Source of the DNA: Mycobacterium sp. MS1601
GTDB lineage: Bacteria; Actinomycetota; Actinomycetes; Mycobacteriales; Mycobacteriaceae
DNA: 64,000 nt
Direction of reading: 5' to 3'
Assembly: GCF_001984215.1 (NCBI RefSeq)
Contig: NZ_CP019420.1
Span: 5,580,001 to 5,644,000 of the forward strand
Made by a program: the position numbers and the translations under genes. The notes beneath the pieces are model-generated. The model did no database searches and was not told the origin of the DNA. It worked only from the letters and a program-made list of their open reading frames with translations. This document shows positions 1 to 10,095 of this stretch, in pieces. How positions within the stretch are numbered: the stretch's first letter is position 1; each line of letters opens with the position of its first letter.

Positions 1-1151
1 GCCAGCGCCGCACCCAAGCAGAAGTGTCTGCCTCCGGAAAACGACAGATGCCTACCGGCATTGGGTCGGGTGACGTCGAACCGATGAGGGTCGGCGAACA
101 CCTCGGGATCGCGGTTGGCGGCCGCGAGGTAGAGGATCACCATCTCGCCGCGCTGCACCACTGTTCCTGCAACTTCGGTGTCGGTGCGGGCGATGCGCGC
201 GCTGAGCTGCACAGGTGAGTCCACCCGCAGCACCTCCTCGACGGCATTCGCCCAGTGCTGCGGCTGCTGTTGCAGCAACTCCAGCTGGTCGGGGTGGTCG
301 ATCAGCAGGCGAATGCCGTTGCCCAGCAGGTTGACCGTGGTCTCGAAACCCGCCGCCAGCACCAGCCCAGCCACCGCCCGCAACTCCTCGTCGGAGAGCA
401 CGGCGTCGGCGTCGGAGGCCCGGATGAGATCGCTCAACAGGTTGTCGCCCGGCTGTCGGCGCAGCCGGTCGAGATGCTGGCCCAACCAGGTGTTGAATCC
501 CGCCAGACCGGTTTCCACGCGCTGGTACTGCTGCCACGACAGCCCGATGTCCAGACTGGGCGCAGCCAGCTCACCGAACTGCAGCACCTGGGCGCGGTCG
601 CTTTCGGGTACTCCCAGGATGTCGCTGATGACCGCAACCGGTAACCGGGCGCAGTACCGGTGCACGATGTCGACCGGCTCGGATTCGGCGGCCAGCTCGT
701 CGAGCAGCGCCTCCGCGGTGTGTTGGACTCGCTCTCGCAGCGCACTCACGGCCCGGGTGGTGAACACCGAGGACACGGTTTTGCGGTAGCGGGTGTGCTC
801 GGGCGGCTCCACCGCGAGCAGCGACGGTGGCCGCAGCGGATGCAACAGCCCGGTCCGGGTGCGCTCTTCGAGTCGGCGCAGTGGGCGGGGCAGATTGGCG
901 CCCAACTCGATCACCCGGAAGTCGTCGGAGCGCAAGAGCTGGTGTGCCACAGCATGATCGACGGTCAGGTAGCTGACCCGACAGCGGATCAACGGACCCT
1001 GCGGACGCAGTTCGTCGTAGAAGGGTATGGGGTTGGCGCGCACCGCGGGATCGGCGACCAGGCGACCCTGCGGGTCGCCCCGACGGGCAGCCAATCCCGC
1101 GATCACCCGCACCACGCCGTGCATCGCCAGCCAGTGCAATCGTTGTCTCAC
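1..1151 (-). CDS. Cytochrome P450, C-terminus cut by window edge
   Basis: Heme-thiolate monooxygenase that would oxidise a hydrophobic substrate with electrons from a ferredoxin; the substrate cannot be told. The frame stays open from a GTG at 1151 to the left edge, giving 383 residues. The I-helix oxygen-activation motif AGFETT lies near residues 267-272, the ExxR motif (EEVLR) near 305-309 and the heme-binding HFCLG with the Cys ligand near 378. Only the short C-terminal tail is missing. A GGCGGAGG ribosome site sits just upstream of the GTG. Transcribed away from the secreted protein at 1242. Family assignment is firm; CYP subfamily unknown. Confidence 0.9.
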   Translation of the reverse strand, partial: MRQRLHWLAMHGVVRVIAGLAARRGDPQGRLVADPAVRANPIPFYDELRPQGPLIRCRVSYLTVDHAVAHQLLRSDDFRVIELGANLPRPLRRLEERTRTGLLHPLRPPSLLAVEPPEHTRYRKTVSSVFTTRAVSALRERVQHTAEALLDELAAESEPVDIVHRYCARLPVAVISDILGVPESDRAQVLQFGELAAPSLDIGLSWQQYQRVETGLAGFNTWLGQHLDRLRRQPGDNLLSDLIRASDADAVLSDEELRAVAGLVLAAGFETTVNLLGNGIRLLIDHPDQLELLQQQPQHWANAVEEVLRVDSPVQLSARIARTDTEVAGTVVQRGEMVILYLAAANRDPEVFADPHRFDVTRPNAGRHLSFSGGRHFCLGAAL

Positions 1152-1241
1152 CCGGGACCTCCGCCTCGTCTGTGCCTCCACGCTACGAGGACGTCGCCGA
1201 AGCTGCCAGCTACCCCGTGTGCTGCGGTATAGGCTCCGTGC

Positions 1242-1630
1242 ATGATGCGGCGTTTCGCGGCCCTGGTCTCTGTGATGGCGGCCGGTGTGCTCTCAGCCGT
1301 TCCCGCTTCCGCTGAGACGGCTGAGCCGACCGAGTGCGCCTACACCCTGAGCGCGCCCTACGTCGTCGAGGTCGCAGGCACAAAAATGGTGACGGCCACC
1401 ATGCAGCCCGCGGCGTGCCCATCCGCTGTCACCACTGTGCTGCAGGCATGCCTGTCCATCCCGGGCAAGGTGGGTCGCTGCGACAACAGCAACGGCATCA
1501 CCACGGCGCAGGTGTACCTCTCGCCCTACATCCCCGGACTGAACTACACCGCGCGCGGACGGGGATGCGCCGCGACCACCACGCCTCCGACGTCCTTCTG
1601 CACGTCGGTGGGGCCCACCTCTGCTGTTCT

Positions 1631-1634
<4 letters not shown>
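1242..1634 (+). CDS. Small secreted protein of unknown function
   Basis: A 130-residue protein with a classical signal peptide: MMRR, a hydrophobic stretch to about residue 20, then an AxA cleavage site (PASA-E). The mature part has six cysteines, an even number that would allow disulfides outside the membrane. I do not recognise a domain. Its TAG stop shares a CTAG with the TAG stop of the convergent P450, so the two genes overlap by 4 bases. Start chosen at the first ATG because it gives the charged N-terminus of the signal peptide. Confidence 0.75.
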
Positions 1635-2903
<1,269 letters not shown>

Positions 2904-3014
2904 GCCGCGCGAGCCTAACCGCCGAGTGCGAGCCACGAGGTCAACTGAGCGCGCAGGGTGCGACGTGCTTGCGCGCCGGGGTTTACCCGCTGCGACGATG
3001 GGGACTCTGGCGTG

Positions 3015-3455
3015 ATGCCTACCGTGTCTCGTACGTTCACCGTCTCTATCCCGCCCGCGCAGGTACTGGAGTACCTCAAGGACTTCGCCAACGCCGAGCA
3101 CTGGGACCCGGGTACCCAACGCTGCACACGACTGGACAGTGGACCTGTGGTGGTCGGATCCCGGTGGCACAACGAATCGAAGATCTTTGGTGTCTCAACG
3201 GAATTGGAGTACACGCTCAAGGAGGTGTCGTCAGATCGGGTGGTGTTCGAAGGCAACAACAAGTCGTCGACCACCGTCGACACCATCGTGGTCACCGCAG
3301 CCCCGGAAGGCGCGCAGATCAGCTATCAGGCGGATCTGACGATGCGCGGCGCAGGGAAACTGGCGGACCCGGCGATGAAGTTGATCTTCGAGAAATTGGC
3401 CGGTGACACCGAGGCCCAGATGACGTCCGCGCTCAACGGACTGCGCGGCAACTGA
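3015..3455 (+). CDS. SRPBCC (START-like) family protein
   Basis: A 146-residue protein of the polyketide cyclase/dehydrase and lipid transport fold. It begins with the usual strand-helix pattern (SRTFTVSIPPAQVLEYLKDF, then NAEHWDPG) and ends with the long C-terminal helix (KLIFEKLAGDTEAQMTSALN). Such proteins bind a hydrophobic ligand in a deep cavity; the ligand here is unknown. A GTG immediately precedes the ATG (GTGATG), so the start could be 3012. Points away from the frameshifted P450, about 110 bases between starts. No signal peptide, so cytoplasmic. Confidence 0.8.
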   Translation: MPTVSRTFTVSIPPAQVLEYLKDFANAEHWDPGTQRCTRLDSGPVVVGSRWHNESKIFGVSTELEYTLKEVSSDRVVFEGNNKSSTTVDTIVVTAAPEGAQISYQADLTMRGAGKLADPAMKLIFEKLAGDTEAQMTSALNGLRGN

Positions 3456-3485
3456 TATCAGAATGTAATTCCAGTATTGACCGAA

Positions 3486-3509
3486 ATGGCCGTGGAGTGG
3501 CCAATTTTT
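3486..3509 (+). terminator. Probable intrinsic terminator
   Basis: A short hairpin, TGGCC (3487-3491) paired with GGCCA (3499-3503), followed by TTTTT at 3505-3509, 30 bases after the SRPBCC stop. The 5-bp stem is short but the T-run is unusual in this GC-rich sequence. It lies between two convergent genes. Confidence 0.4.
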
Positions 3510-3527
3510 CTGTTCGTGATAGGGCGG

Positions 3528-4049
<522 letters not shown>

Positions 4050-4153
4050 TTATCTCTGTCACATAACTTTACGTTTATCTCAGAAATATCTCGAGTCACA
4101 TTAGTGTAATTCAATAACACCCACTTCTGCACCACTTCGCACTGGAGGACACC

Positions 4154-5038
4154 GTGAAAGTTCGCTTCGGCATCGGACTTGGACCCGAAACCCCAGCTGC
4201 AGGCCTGCCGGCGATAGTCGACGCCCTCGAGTCCGCCGGCATCGATTCGCTGTGGTTCTCCGAACTGGTCTACTCCGATGCCGTCGACCCCTTCATCGGA
4301 ATGGCCACCGCCCTGGCCCGCACCACCCACCTCAAAGTCGGTACGTCGGTGGCGGTCCTGCCGGGCGGCAGGCACCCGGTGCTGGTGGCCAAGCAACTCG
4401 CCTCGCTCGCCGCACTCGGCCCCAAACGGGTGCTCCCCGCGTTCGGACTGCGGTCAGCCACGCCCGCCGAACGCGATGTCTTCACCGTGCCGCGAGGGCG
4501 TCGGGCAGCGGTCTTCGACGAATCGTTGCAACTGGTGCGCGACATGCTCACCGGCGCACCGGTGAACTTCGCCGGAGAATTCTTCACGGTGTCGGGGGCC
4601 AGTGTCGGAGCCCTCCCGTCGCAGCCACTGGACCTGTGGCTCGGCGGGTCGGCACCGGCGGCGTTCCGACGCATCGGGCGTCTGGCCGACGGATGGCTCG
4701 GCAGCTTCCTCACCCCACAGGAGGCCGGACGGGCCAGGCTTGCCATCGAGGCCGAGGCCTACAAGGCCGGCCGGGAGATCGAAGCCGACCACTTCGGGAT
4801 CTCGCTGGCAGTTCTCGACGGCGAGCTGCCCGATCGCTTGGCCACCGCCATCCGTGCCCGCCGCCCCGACGTGGACCCCACCGAACTGGTGGCGGGGGAC
4901 TGGGACGCGTTGCACCGCCAGCTCGACGGCTACCTCGAGGCCGGTCTGACCAAGTTCGTCATCCGGGCCGGCAATGCAGGCGACCCCGAGGGATTCATCG
5001 CCAGGTTCGCCGAGGAGCTGCTGCCGCGGCAGAACTAG
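4154..5038 (+). CDS. LLM-class F420-dependent oxidoreductase
   Basis: A 294-residue luciferase-like TIM-barrel oxidoreductase, probably using coenzyme F420 (TIGR03854-like family). The N-terminus VRFGIGLGPETP, then DSLWFSELVYSDAVDP, LKVGTSVAVLPGGRHP and the C-terminal GLTKFVIRAGN are typical of the family. It starts at GTG with a GGAGGAC ribosome site 4-9 bases upstream. Substrate unknown. Single gene, divergent from the rpfC-like gene. Confidence 0.8.
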   Translation: MKVRFGIGLGPETPAAGLPAIVDALESAGIDSLWFSELVYSDAVDPFIGMATALARTTHLKVGTSVAVLPGGRHPVLVAKQLASLAALGPKRVLPAFGLRSATPAERDVFTVPRGRRAAVFDESLQLVRDMLTGAPVNFAGEFFTVSGASVGALPSQPLDLWLGGSAPAAFRRIGRLADGWLGSFLTPQEAGRARLAIEAEAYKAGREIEADHFGISLAVLDGELPDRLATAIRARRPDVDPTELVAGDWDALHRQLDGYLEAGLTKFVIRAGNAGDPEGFIARFAEELLPRQN

Positions 5039-5139
5039 ATGCATCGACGATGCGGCGACGGTGGGGGTACTCCCAGCGGAGCGAGGGGCGAGCCGGGGAG
5101 GGAGGGCCGGCTATTGCATAACTGACTAGCATCACCACC

Positions 5140-5646
5140 GTGAAACTCCGACTGTGGGTCGTCGCCGCAATGCTTGCTCTGACACTGCCCGGTACGCCCA
5201 CCGCGGTCGCCGAACCAGCGCCAGCGACGTCGTACACGTTTGCTGCCTGCTACGACCCGGCATCGCCAGCCCCGGAGCGACCTGCCACCGTCGTCTACGG
5301 CTGCGATCACAGCAGCGTCATGGAGAACATGACCTGGACTCAATGGGATGCCGCGGGCGCACGGGGTACCGGTGTCGACGACGCCATCGAATGCCGGCCG
5401 AACTGCGCGGAGGGCCCGCGCCTGGTCAACCCAATCATCGTGCACGCCTGGAACCCGGCTCCGCCTCAGGTACCGGGATGTCCGGCCGGCATCGAGTTCT
5501 TCCGCGACTTCACGGTCGCCTATCCCGAGTCCGTCCCACCCTGGGTTCAGCCGGGCACCTCATGGACCGATGACGTCCACTACATCTACCTCGACGGCAT
5601 GCCCGCAGTGCACTTCACCAACCAGACTCCGTACAGCTGTCTTTGA
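5140..5646 (+). CDS. Secreted protein of unknown function
   Basis: A 168-residue protein starting at GTG with a clear signal peptide (MKLRLWVVAAMLALTL, cleavage near AVAEPAP). The mature part carries several cysteines (ACYDP, YGCDH, ECRPNCAEG, PGCPAG, YSCL), suggesting a disulfide-stabilised exported protein. No catalytic motif recognised. It ends 70 bases before fdxA, and the DosR-like boxes begin at its stop codon, so fdxA has its own promoter. Confidence 0.7.
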   Translation: MKLRLWVVAAMLALTLPGTPTAVAEPAPATSYTFAACYDPASPAPERPATVVYGCDHSSVMENMTWTQWDAAGARGTGVDDAIECRPNCAEGPRLVNPIIVHAWNPAPPQVPGCPAGIEFFRDFTVAYPESVPPWVQPGTSWTDDVHYIYLDGMPAVHFTNQTPYSCL

Positions 5647-5681
5647 GGACCTTTGCCCGACAGAAAAGGACCTTCGCCGCG
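5646..5681 (+). promoter_or_regulatory. Two DosR-like boxes before fdxA
   Basis: Two direct copies of AGGACCTTYGCC lie at 5646 and 5667, exactly 21 bases (two helical turns) apart on the same face of DNA. Both match the relaxed DosR box GGGACCTTNGNCCC at 10-11 of 14 positions. In M. tuberculosis fdxA belongs to the DosR dormancy regulon, and paired boxes at this spacing are usual. Inference from sequence and known regulation. Confidence 0.55.
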
Positions 5682-5716
5682 CCTGGCGGCCCGCGTGATT
5701 TCCTACCGTCGTGGGC

Positions 5717-6070
5717 ATGACGTATGTGATCGGTTCCGAATGTGTCGACGTGATGGACAAGTCCTGCGTTCAGGAATGCCCGGCGGACTGCATCTACGAA
5801 GGACTGCGGTCGCTCTACATCAACCCCGTCGAATGTGTCGACTGCGGCGCCTGCCGGATCGCCTGCCGGGTTGACGCCATCTACTACGAAACCGACCTGC
5901 CCGATTCCGAACTCGCCCACCTCGAGGACAACGCCGCGTTCTTCACCGACATCCTGCCGGGACGTGACGCCCCGCTCGGTGACCCGGGTGGCGCCGCGAC
6001 CGTGGGCGCCACCGGCGTCGACACCCCACTGGTCGCCGCGATGCCCACCCGTGAGATCCCCGCACACTGA
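5717..6070 (+). CDS. fdxA: Ferredoxin FdxA (7Fe type)
   Basis: A 117-residue low-potential electron carrier holding one 3Fe-4S and one 4Fe-4S cluster. The N-terminus MTYVIGSECVDVMDKSCVQE and the downstream CPADCIYEG, VECVDCGACRIACRVDAI supply the cluster cysteines. The C-terminal extension (LPGRDAPLGDPGGA, then GVDTPLVAA) is the mycobacterial FdxA tail. ATG 5717 gives the family's MTYVIG start; an in-frame GTG at 5711 is an alternative. It may donate electrons to P450s, several of which are nearby. Likely DosR-induced in low oxygen or NO. Confidence 0.9.
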   Translation: MTYVIGSECVDVMDKSCVQECPADCIYEGLRSLYINPVECVDCGACRIACRVDAIYYETDLPDSELAHLEDNAAFFTDILPGRDAPLGDPGGAATVGATGVDTPLVAAMPTREIPAH

Positions 6071-6111
6071 TCCCGGTTCGCATTCCGGTCGCCGATGGAG
6101 TAGAGAAAAGG

Positions 6112-6124
6112 CGAGAGTCTCTCG
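6112..6124. promoter_or_regulatory. Perfect 13-bp palindrome, possible operator
   Basis: CGAGAGTCTCTCG is a perfect inverted repeat with 6-base arms around a central T, about 87 bases before the gene at 6211. It may be an operator or a 5' leader hairpin. No known regulator is matched. Confidence 0.25.
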
Positions 6125-6210
6125 GTAGGCTCACGCGAGCGAGTCGGTGACGACCTCGCGATCCCGGGTCCGTTCTCTCCCACACGGCCCGGGAACGAAG
6201 GGAGTTTCAT

Positions 6211-7404
6211 GTGATGGACACGGTTCTCGGCGTGTCGGTGACCCCGACCAACGTCCGGTCCGTGCTGGTCGAAGGTCGTGGCGCCGACGGTGCCACCCTC
6301 GGCCACGACGAATACGACGTCTTCGAAGAGGTCGGCGCTGCGTTGAAGCGCGCGCAGGACGACGCCGGCGACCAGAACGTGGCCTCCATCGGCGTCACCT
6401 GGAGCGACGACGCCGAACTGGAAGCCTCGGTTGTCCTCGACGCGATGGCGCGCGCCGGTCTCACCGGCGTCAGCGCCGTTCCGCTGTCGGACGCCGTCGA
6501 AGCGCTGGCAAGCAGCATCGGCAGGGTCATCGGCTACCAGCGCACCGCGCTGTGTGTGGTCGAACCCGACACCGCGGCCATCGCCGTGGTCGACACCGCC
6601 GAAGACTCGGTCGACGTCCTGATCAGCCATGCCATCGACACCGAGGAAGCACTCATCGACTGGGTCGGTGCCACGCTCGCCGAGGACATGCGGCCAGAGG
6701 GACTGTTCATGGTCGGATCCGTACCCGGCCTGCGTGACACCGCCAGCACCTTGGAAGCGGAGCTGAAGCTGCCGGTGTTCAACCCGCCGGAAGCCGAGCT
6801 GGCCCTGGCGCACGGTGCGGCGCTGGCCTCCGCAGACGGTGGAGTGCTGCCGTTCGATTTCGACGTTCCCGTGCTACCCGCCAAGCCACGACGCAATCCC
6901 GTCGCCGCTCCGCTGACCATGCTGGTCGCGGGCGCGGTCACCTTCGTGGTGTCGTTGTCGATCGCCGTAGGTGATCAGTTGGCTCCCGAGACCGTACCGA
7001 CGGCGTCCGCGGAGAAGATCCAGGAGAGCAGGGCAGTGCCTCAGGCCCGTCCCACTCCGCCGCAACCTGCCGCGCCGCCAGCTGTCGAGGTGCCCGCCCC
7101 GCCGGTGGTTGCTCCGGTGGTGGCCGAGCAGGTGCTGCCGCCCATCGAGGCACTTCCGCCGGAACCGGTGCCCGAGGCGGTTGTTCCCGAGTACGTCCCG
7201 GAGTATGTTCCCGAGGCACCTGCGCCGCCGCCCGCGGCGGTGCTGCCGCCCCCGCCGCCGGTGTATCAGGCACCCGTGGTGCCCCAACCCAGGAGCTTGT
7301 GGGAGCGGTTCAAAGACAAGCTCAAGCCAGGACCCGACGAACCGGAGTGGCAGCTGGCGCCGGGAGCGGTGCCGCCGCCCGGCGTCCCGATTCCGCCGGG
7401 CTGA
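6211..7404 (+). CDS. Proline-rich membrane-anchored protein (DUF7159-like)
   Basis: A 397-residue protein typical of mycobacteria; I believe it belongs to the DUF7159 family but its function is unknown. Residues 1-225 are soluble and Asp/Ala-rich, starting with DTVLGVSVTPTNVRSVLVEG. One membrane helix follows (PLTMLVAGAVTFVVSLSIAV, about 232-252). The rest is Pro/Val/Ala-rich, includes the repeat EYVPEYVPE and ends in a charged segment RSLWERFKDKLKPGP and a second Pro-rich tail. The Pro-rich part probably spans the cell wall. Start at GTG 6211 behind AAGGGAG, or ATG 6214. Its stop lies one base from the stop of the convergent P450. Confidence 0.75.
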   Translation: MMDTVLGVSVTPTNVRSVLVEGRGADGATLGHDEYDVFEEVGAALKRAQDDAGDQNVASIGVTWSDDAELEASVVLDAMARAGLTGVSAVPLSDAVEALASSIGRVIGYQRTALCVVEPDTAAIAVVDTAEDSVDVLISHAIDTEEALIDWVGATLAEDMRPEGLFMVGSVPGLRDTASTLEAELKLPVFNPPEAELALAHGAALASADGGVLPFDFDVPVLPAKPRRNPVAAPLTMLVAGAVTFVVSLSIAVGDQLAPETVPTASAEKIQESRAVPQARPTPPQPAAPPAVEVPAPPVVAPVVAEQVLPPIEALPPEPVPEAVVPEYVPEYVPEAPAPPPAAVLPPPPPVYQAPVVPQPRSLWERFKDKLKPGPDEPEWQLAPGAVPPPGVPIPPG

Positions 7405-7405
7405 C

Positions 7406-8659
7406 TCAGACCAGCTGCGCGGCGCGCTTGCCGGTGTAGCTCACCTGCCAGTGCTTGATGCCGTTGAGCCAGCCGGACCGCAGCCTCTCCGGTGTGCTCA
7501 TCGGTGTCAGGTCCGGCATCTGGTCGGCGATGGCGCCGAAGATCAGGTCAATGGTCATCTTGGCCAGATTCGCGCCGACGCAGTAATGCGCGCCGGTGCC
7601 TCCGAACCCGACATGGGGGTTCGGGTCTCGGGTGATGTCGAACCGGAACGGATCGGTGAACACGTCTTCGTCGAAGTTGGCCGAACGATAGGACATCACC
7701 ACCCGCTGGCCCTCGAGGATCGGCACACCGGACAGTTCGGTGTCTCGCAGCGCGGTGCGTTGGAACGACGTCACCGGCGTGGCCCACCGGACGATCTCGT
7801 CGGCCGCCGTCGCGGGCCGTTCCCGCTTGTAGAGCTCCCATTGATCGGGATGCTCGGTGAAAGCGATCATGCCGTGGGTGATCGAGTTGCGGGTCGTTTC
7901 GTTGCCCGCCACCGCCAGCAGCACCATGAAGAACCCGAACTCGTCGTCGGAGAGCTTGTGGCCGTCGACGTCGGCCTCGATGAGCTTCGTCACGATGTCC
8001 TCGCCTGGTTCTTTGGCGCGGAGGGCCGCCAACTGCATGGCGTACATGATCAGCTCCATGGCCGAGTTGCGGCCGTCGTGGTGTGCGAACTCGGGGTCGT
8101 CGTCGGCGACCATTTGGTTGGACCAGTCGAATATCTTCTTGCGGTCCTCCAAAGGGATGCCGATCAGACCCGCGATGGCCTGCAGCGGCAGTTCGCATGC
8201 CACCTGCTCCACAAAATCACCTGAGCCCTCGGCGGCGGCCTTGGCCACGATGTCCTGAGCCCTGGTGTGCAGATCCTCGCGCAACCTCTCCACAGCGCGG
8301 GGGGTGAACCCGCGGGAGATGATCTTGCGCAGGTGGGTGTGGTGCGGCGCGTCCATGTTCAGCAACACGAACTTGCCGGTCTCGATCTGGTCTCCGGTCG
8401 AGCCCTTGGGGTAGCGGGGCAGCGCTGTCTTGGCGAGGCTCGAGAACACGTCGCTGCGCCGCGAGATCTCCTTGACGTCCTTGTGTTTGGTCACCACCCA
8501 GTAGCCGCCGTCGTCGAATCCGCCCTGACCCATGGGTTGGGCGTTCCACCAGATAGGGGCGGTGCGGCGCAACTCGGCGAGTTCCTCGACGGGGAGCCGC
8601 TCGCGGTTGAGGTCGGGATCGGTGAAGTCGAAGTCCGGCGGAAGGCTTGGGGTCGACAT
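7406..8659 (-). CDS. cyp125: CYP125-type steroid P450
   Basis: A 417-residue P450 very close to M. tuberculosis CYP125A1, which oxidises the terminal methyl of the cholesterol or cholestenone side chain to start its degradation. Shared signatures include PPDFDFTDPD, RRTAPIWWNAQ, FVLLNMDAPHHTHLRKIISR, AVAGNETTRNSITHGM, WATPVTSFQRTALRDTELSG, NPHVGFGGTGAHYCVGANLA (heme Cys in HYCVG) and the tail RSGWLNGIKHWQVSYTG. ATG 8659 has a CAGGAGAAC ribosome site. A KstR-like operator lies about 100 bases upstream. It may be a second cyp125 copy, because the usual neighbours (fadA5, chsE, igr genes) are absent here. Confidence 0.87.
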   Translation of the reverse strand: MSTPSLPPDFDFTDPDLNRERLPVEELAELRRTAPIWWNAQPMGQGGFDDGGYWVVTKHKDVKEISRRSDVFSSLAKTALPRYPKGSTGDQIETGKFVLLNMDAPHHTHLRKIISRGFTPRAVERLREDLHTRAQDIVAKAAAEGSGDFVEQVACELPLQAIAGLIGIPLEDRKKIFDWSNQMVADDDPEFAHHDGRNSAMELIMYAMQLAALRAKEPGEDIVTKLIEADVDGHKLSDDEFGFFMVLLAVAGNETTRNSITHGMIAFTEHPDQWELYKRERPATAADEIVRWATPVTSFQRTALRDTELSGVPILEGQRVVMSYRSANFDEDVFTDPFRFDITRDPNPHVGFGGTGAHYCVGANLAKMTIDLIFGAIADQMPDLTPMSTPERLRSGWLNGIKHWQVSYTGKRAAQLV

Positions 8660-8756
8660 AGTGCGTTCTCCTGAGATGGTCTGTGCGACGTGCAGCCGTG
8701 TAAGGCATTGGTACACCGCAGATCAGAGTGTTGTGGCGGGTTGGCGAAATCTGAAT

Positions 8757-8770
8757 TGAAACGTGTTCCT
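8757..8770. promoter_or_regulatory. KstR-like operator before cyp125
   Basis: TGAAACGTGTTCCT matches the KstR box TnnAACnnGTTnnA in all but the last base. It shares the 12-base core TGAAACGTGTTC with the perfect box at 12549. KstR is the TetR-type repressor of mycobacterial cholesterol genes, relieved by a steroid CoA ester. The site lies in the divergent region between cyp125 and the membrane protein at 8817. Confidence 0.6.
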
Positions 8771-8816
8771 GATCCTGCCTGGGAACGGATTGCCGCAGTT
8801 CGGAGTTGGTTCTGTC

Positions 8817-9446
8817 GTGGCAGAAACCGCCAGGGTGGGAGATCGTCGGTTCGATGAACGCAGCATGGCTCGGCTGGTGCTGCGGGTGGCGATTATCGTC
8901 GCGGTGGTGGCCGCGATGGTGTTCGTGGAGACCCAATCCCGGTCGGGTGTGCTGTGGCGGTTCGTGACATTCACCTACCAGGCCAACCTGCTCGCGGCGG
9001 CTTACTATGCGTGGACTCTGGTGACCCCACGCGCTGATCAGCGCGCCGGGCTGCGCGGCGCGGCGGTGCTTTACGTCGTGGTGGCGGGCGTGGTCTGGAA
9101 TCTGTATCTGGTCGACATGAGTGCCGGCTACACCCCGGCGAACTTCCTGCTGCACGTGGTGGTTCCGGTGCTGGCGTTCGTGGATTGGGTTCTAGTCGGA
9201 CACAGCCAGAGTCAGGTGCGGTGGTGGCAGCCGCTGGCGTGGCTGACCTATCCGGCCGCCTACCTGGGCTTGGCGGTGGTGGTGCTGAACAACCTTGGCC
9301 GCAGAGCGCCGTACTACTTCCTGGATGCGGGCCGCATAGGTGCTGCCGAGGTGGCCGTCAACGTGGTCATCCTCGCCGCCGGGTTTGTCGGTCTCGGGTA
9401 CGCCCTGTCCCTGGTGGGTCGCGCGGCGGTCAGGATCAGGCTGTGA
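8817..9446 (+). CDS. Pr6Pr-type six-helix membrane protein
   Basis: An integral membrane protein of about 209 residues with roughly six hydrophobic helices, including LVLRVAIIVAVVAAMVFVET, AAVLYVVVAGVVWNLYLVDM and NFLLHVVVPVLAFVDWVLV. The pattern FTYQANLL, RGAAVLYVVV, LLHVVVPVLAFVDW fits the Pr6Pr (FAR-17a/AIG1-like) family, some eukaryotic members of which hydrolyse lipids. The start is uncertain: GTG 8817 used here, GTG 8835 or ATG 8865 possible; the most upstream GTG at 8763 lies inside the KstR-like box. If KstR controls both directions it would link this protein to sterol use, which is inference. Confidence 0.7.
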   Translation: MAETARVGDRRFDERSMARLVLRVAIIVAVVAAMVFVETQSRSGVLWRFVTFTYQANLLAAAYYAWTLVTPRADQRAGLRGAAVLYVVVAGVVWNLYLVDMSAGYTPANFLLHVVVPVLAFVDWVLVGHSQSQVRWWQPLAWLTYPAAYLGLAVVVLNNLGRRAPYYFLDAGRIGAAEVAVNVVILAAGFVGLGYALSLVGRAAVRIRL

Positions 9447-9520
9447 GCCAGATGTGTCGTCGATGAGAGTTCTTTTCTCGGGGGTGTAACGAATCCCTCG
9501 GCTTGGCAGAATCACATGGC

Positions 9521-10081
9521 ATGGTGCGGATCCACACACGTAGTGCAGTCTGGTCAGCGGCTCTCGGCGCGCTCGGTGCTGCCGCTTTTCTGGGCGCGGC
9601 CCCCTCGGCGTCGGCCGAACCCGCCCCGGTGATCCCGGTGCCGGCTCCGGCACCCGTCGTCGGTGCGCCCGCCCCGCTGCCGGGCGCTCCGGCTCCGTTG
9701 GCCGCGCCCGCTCCGCTGCCGGGCGCTCCGGCTCCGTTGCCGGGTGCCCCCGCTCCGTTGGCCGCCCCGCTGCCCCCGGCCGAGGTGCAGCATCTGTCCA
9801 GCCCCGAAAACCTGCCGCCGGGCGCCAGCTTGACCCCGACCGGCCCTCAGCAGAGCAGCGGAGTGTCCTATCTGCGGGAGCTGTGGCACGCCGTCCAGAC
9901 CCAGGAAGTCAGCAAGGCGGATGCGGTGCTGCTGTTGACGCAGCGTCCGATGAACGCCGATACCCCGCCGCCGATGGGTGTGCCCGCCGGCCCGCAGGCT
10001 CCACTGCCGCCCGCGCCCGTCCCGCTGCCGGTGGATCCGATGGCAGCACCGGCTCCGGCCCCGGTGCCGCCGCCGGCCTGA
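9521..10081 (+). CDS. Secreted Ala/Pro-rich protein with PLPGAPAP repeats
   Basis: A 186-residue exported protein. The signal peptide runs to APSASA-EPAP. It is followed by about 60 residues built from Pro-Ala-Pro units (repeated PLPGAPAP alternating with LAAPAP), a short folded segment (VSYLRELWHAVQTQEVSKAD, then AVLLLTQRPM) and a second Pro-rich tail. Such proteins usually extend through or decorate the cell wall. Function unknown. Chosen start ATG 9521; an in-frame start at 9503 is less likely. The stop region (CCGGCCTGA) resembles the edge of the tandem repeat that follows. Confidence 0.75.
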   Translation: MVRIHTRSAVWSAALGALGAAAFLGAAPSASAEPAPVIPVPAPAPVVGAPAPLPGAPAPLAAPAPLPGAPAPLPGAPAPLAAPLPPAEVQHLSSPENLPPGASLTPTGPQQSSGVSYLRELWHAVQTQEVSKADAVLLLTQRPMNADTPPPMGVPAGPQAPLPPAPVPLPVDPMAAPAPAPVPPPA

Positions 10082-10095
10082 CCTTTTTCTGTAAT

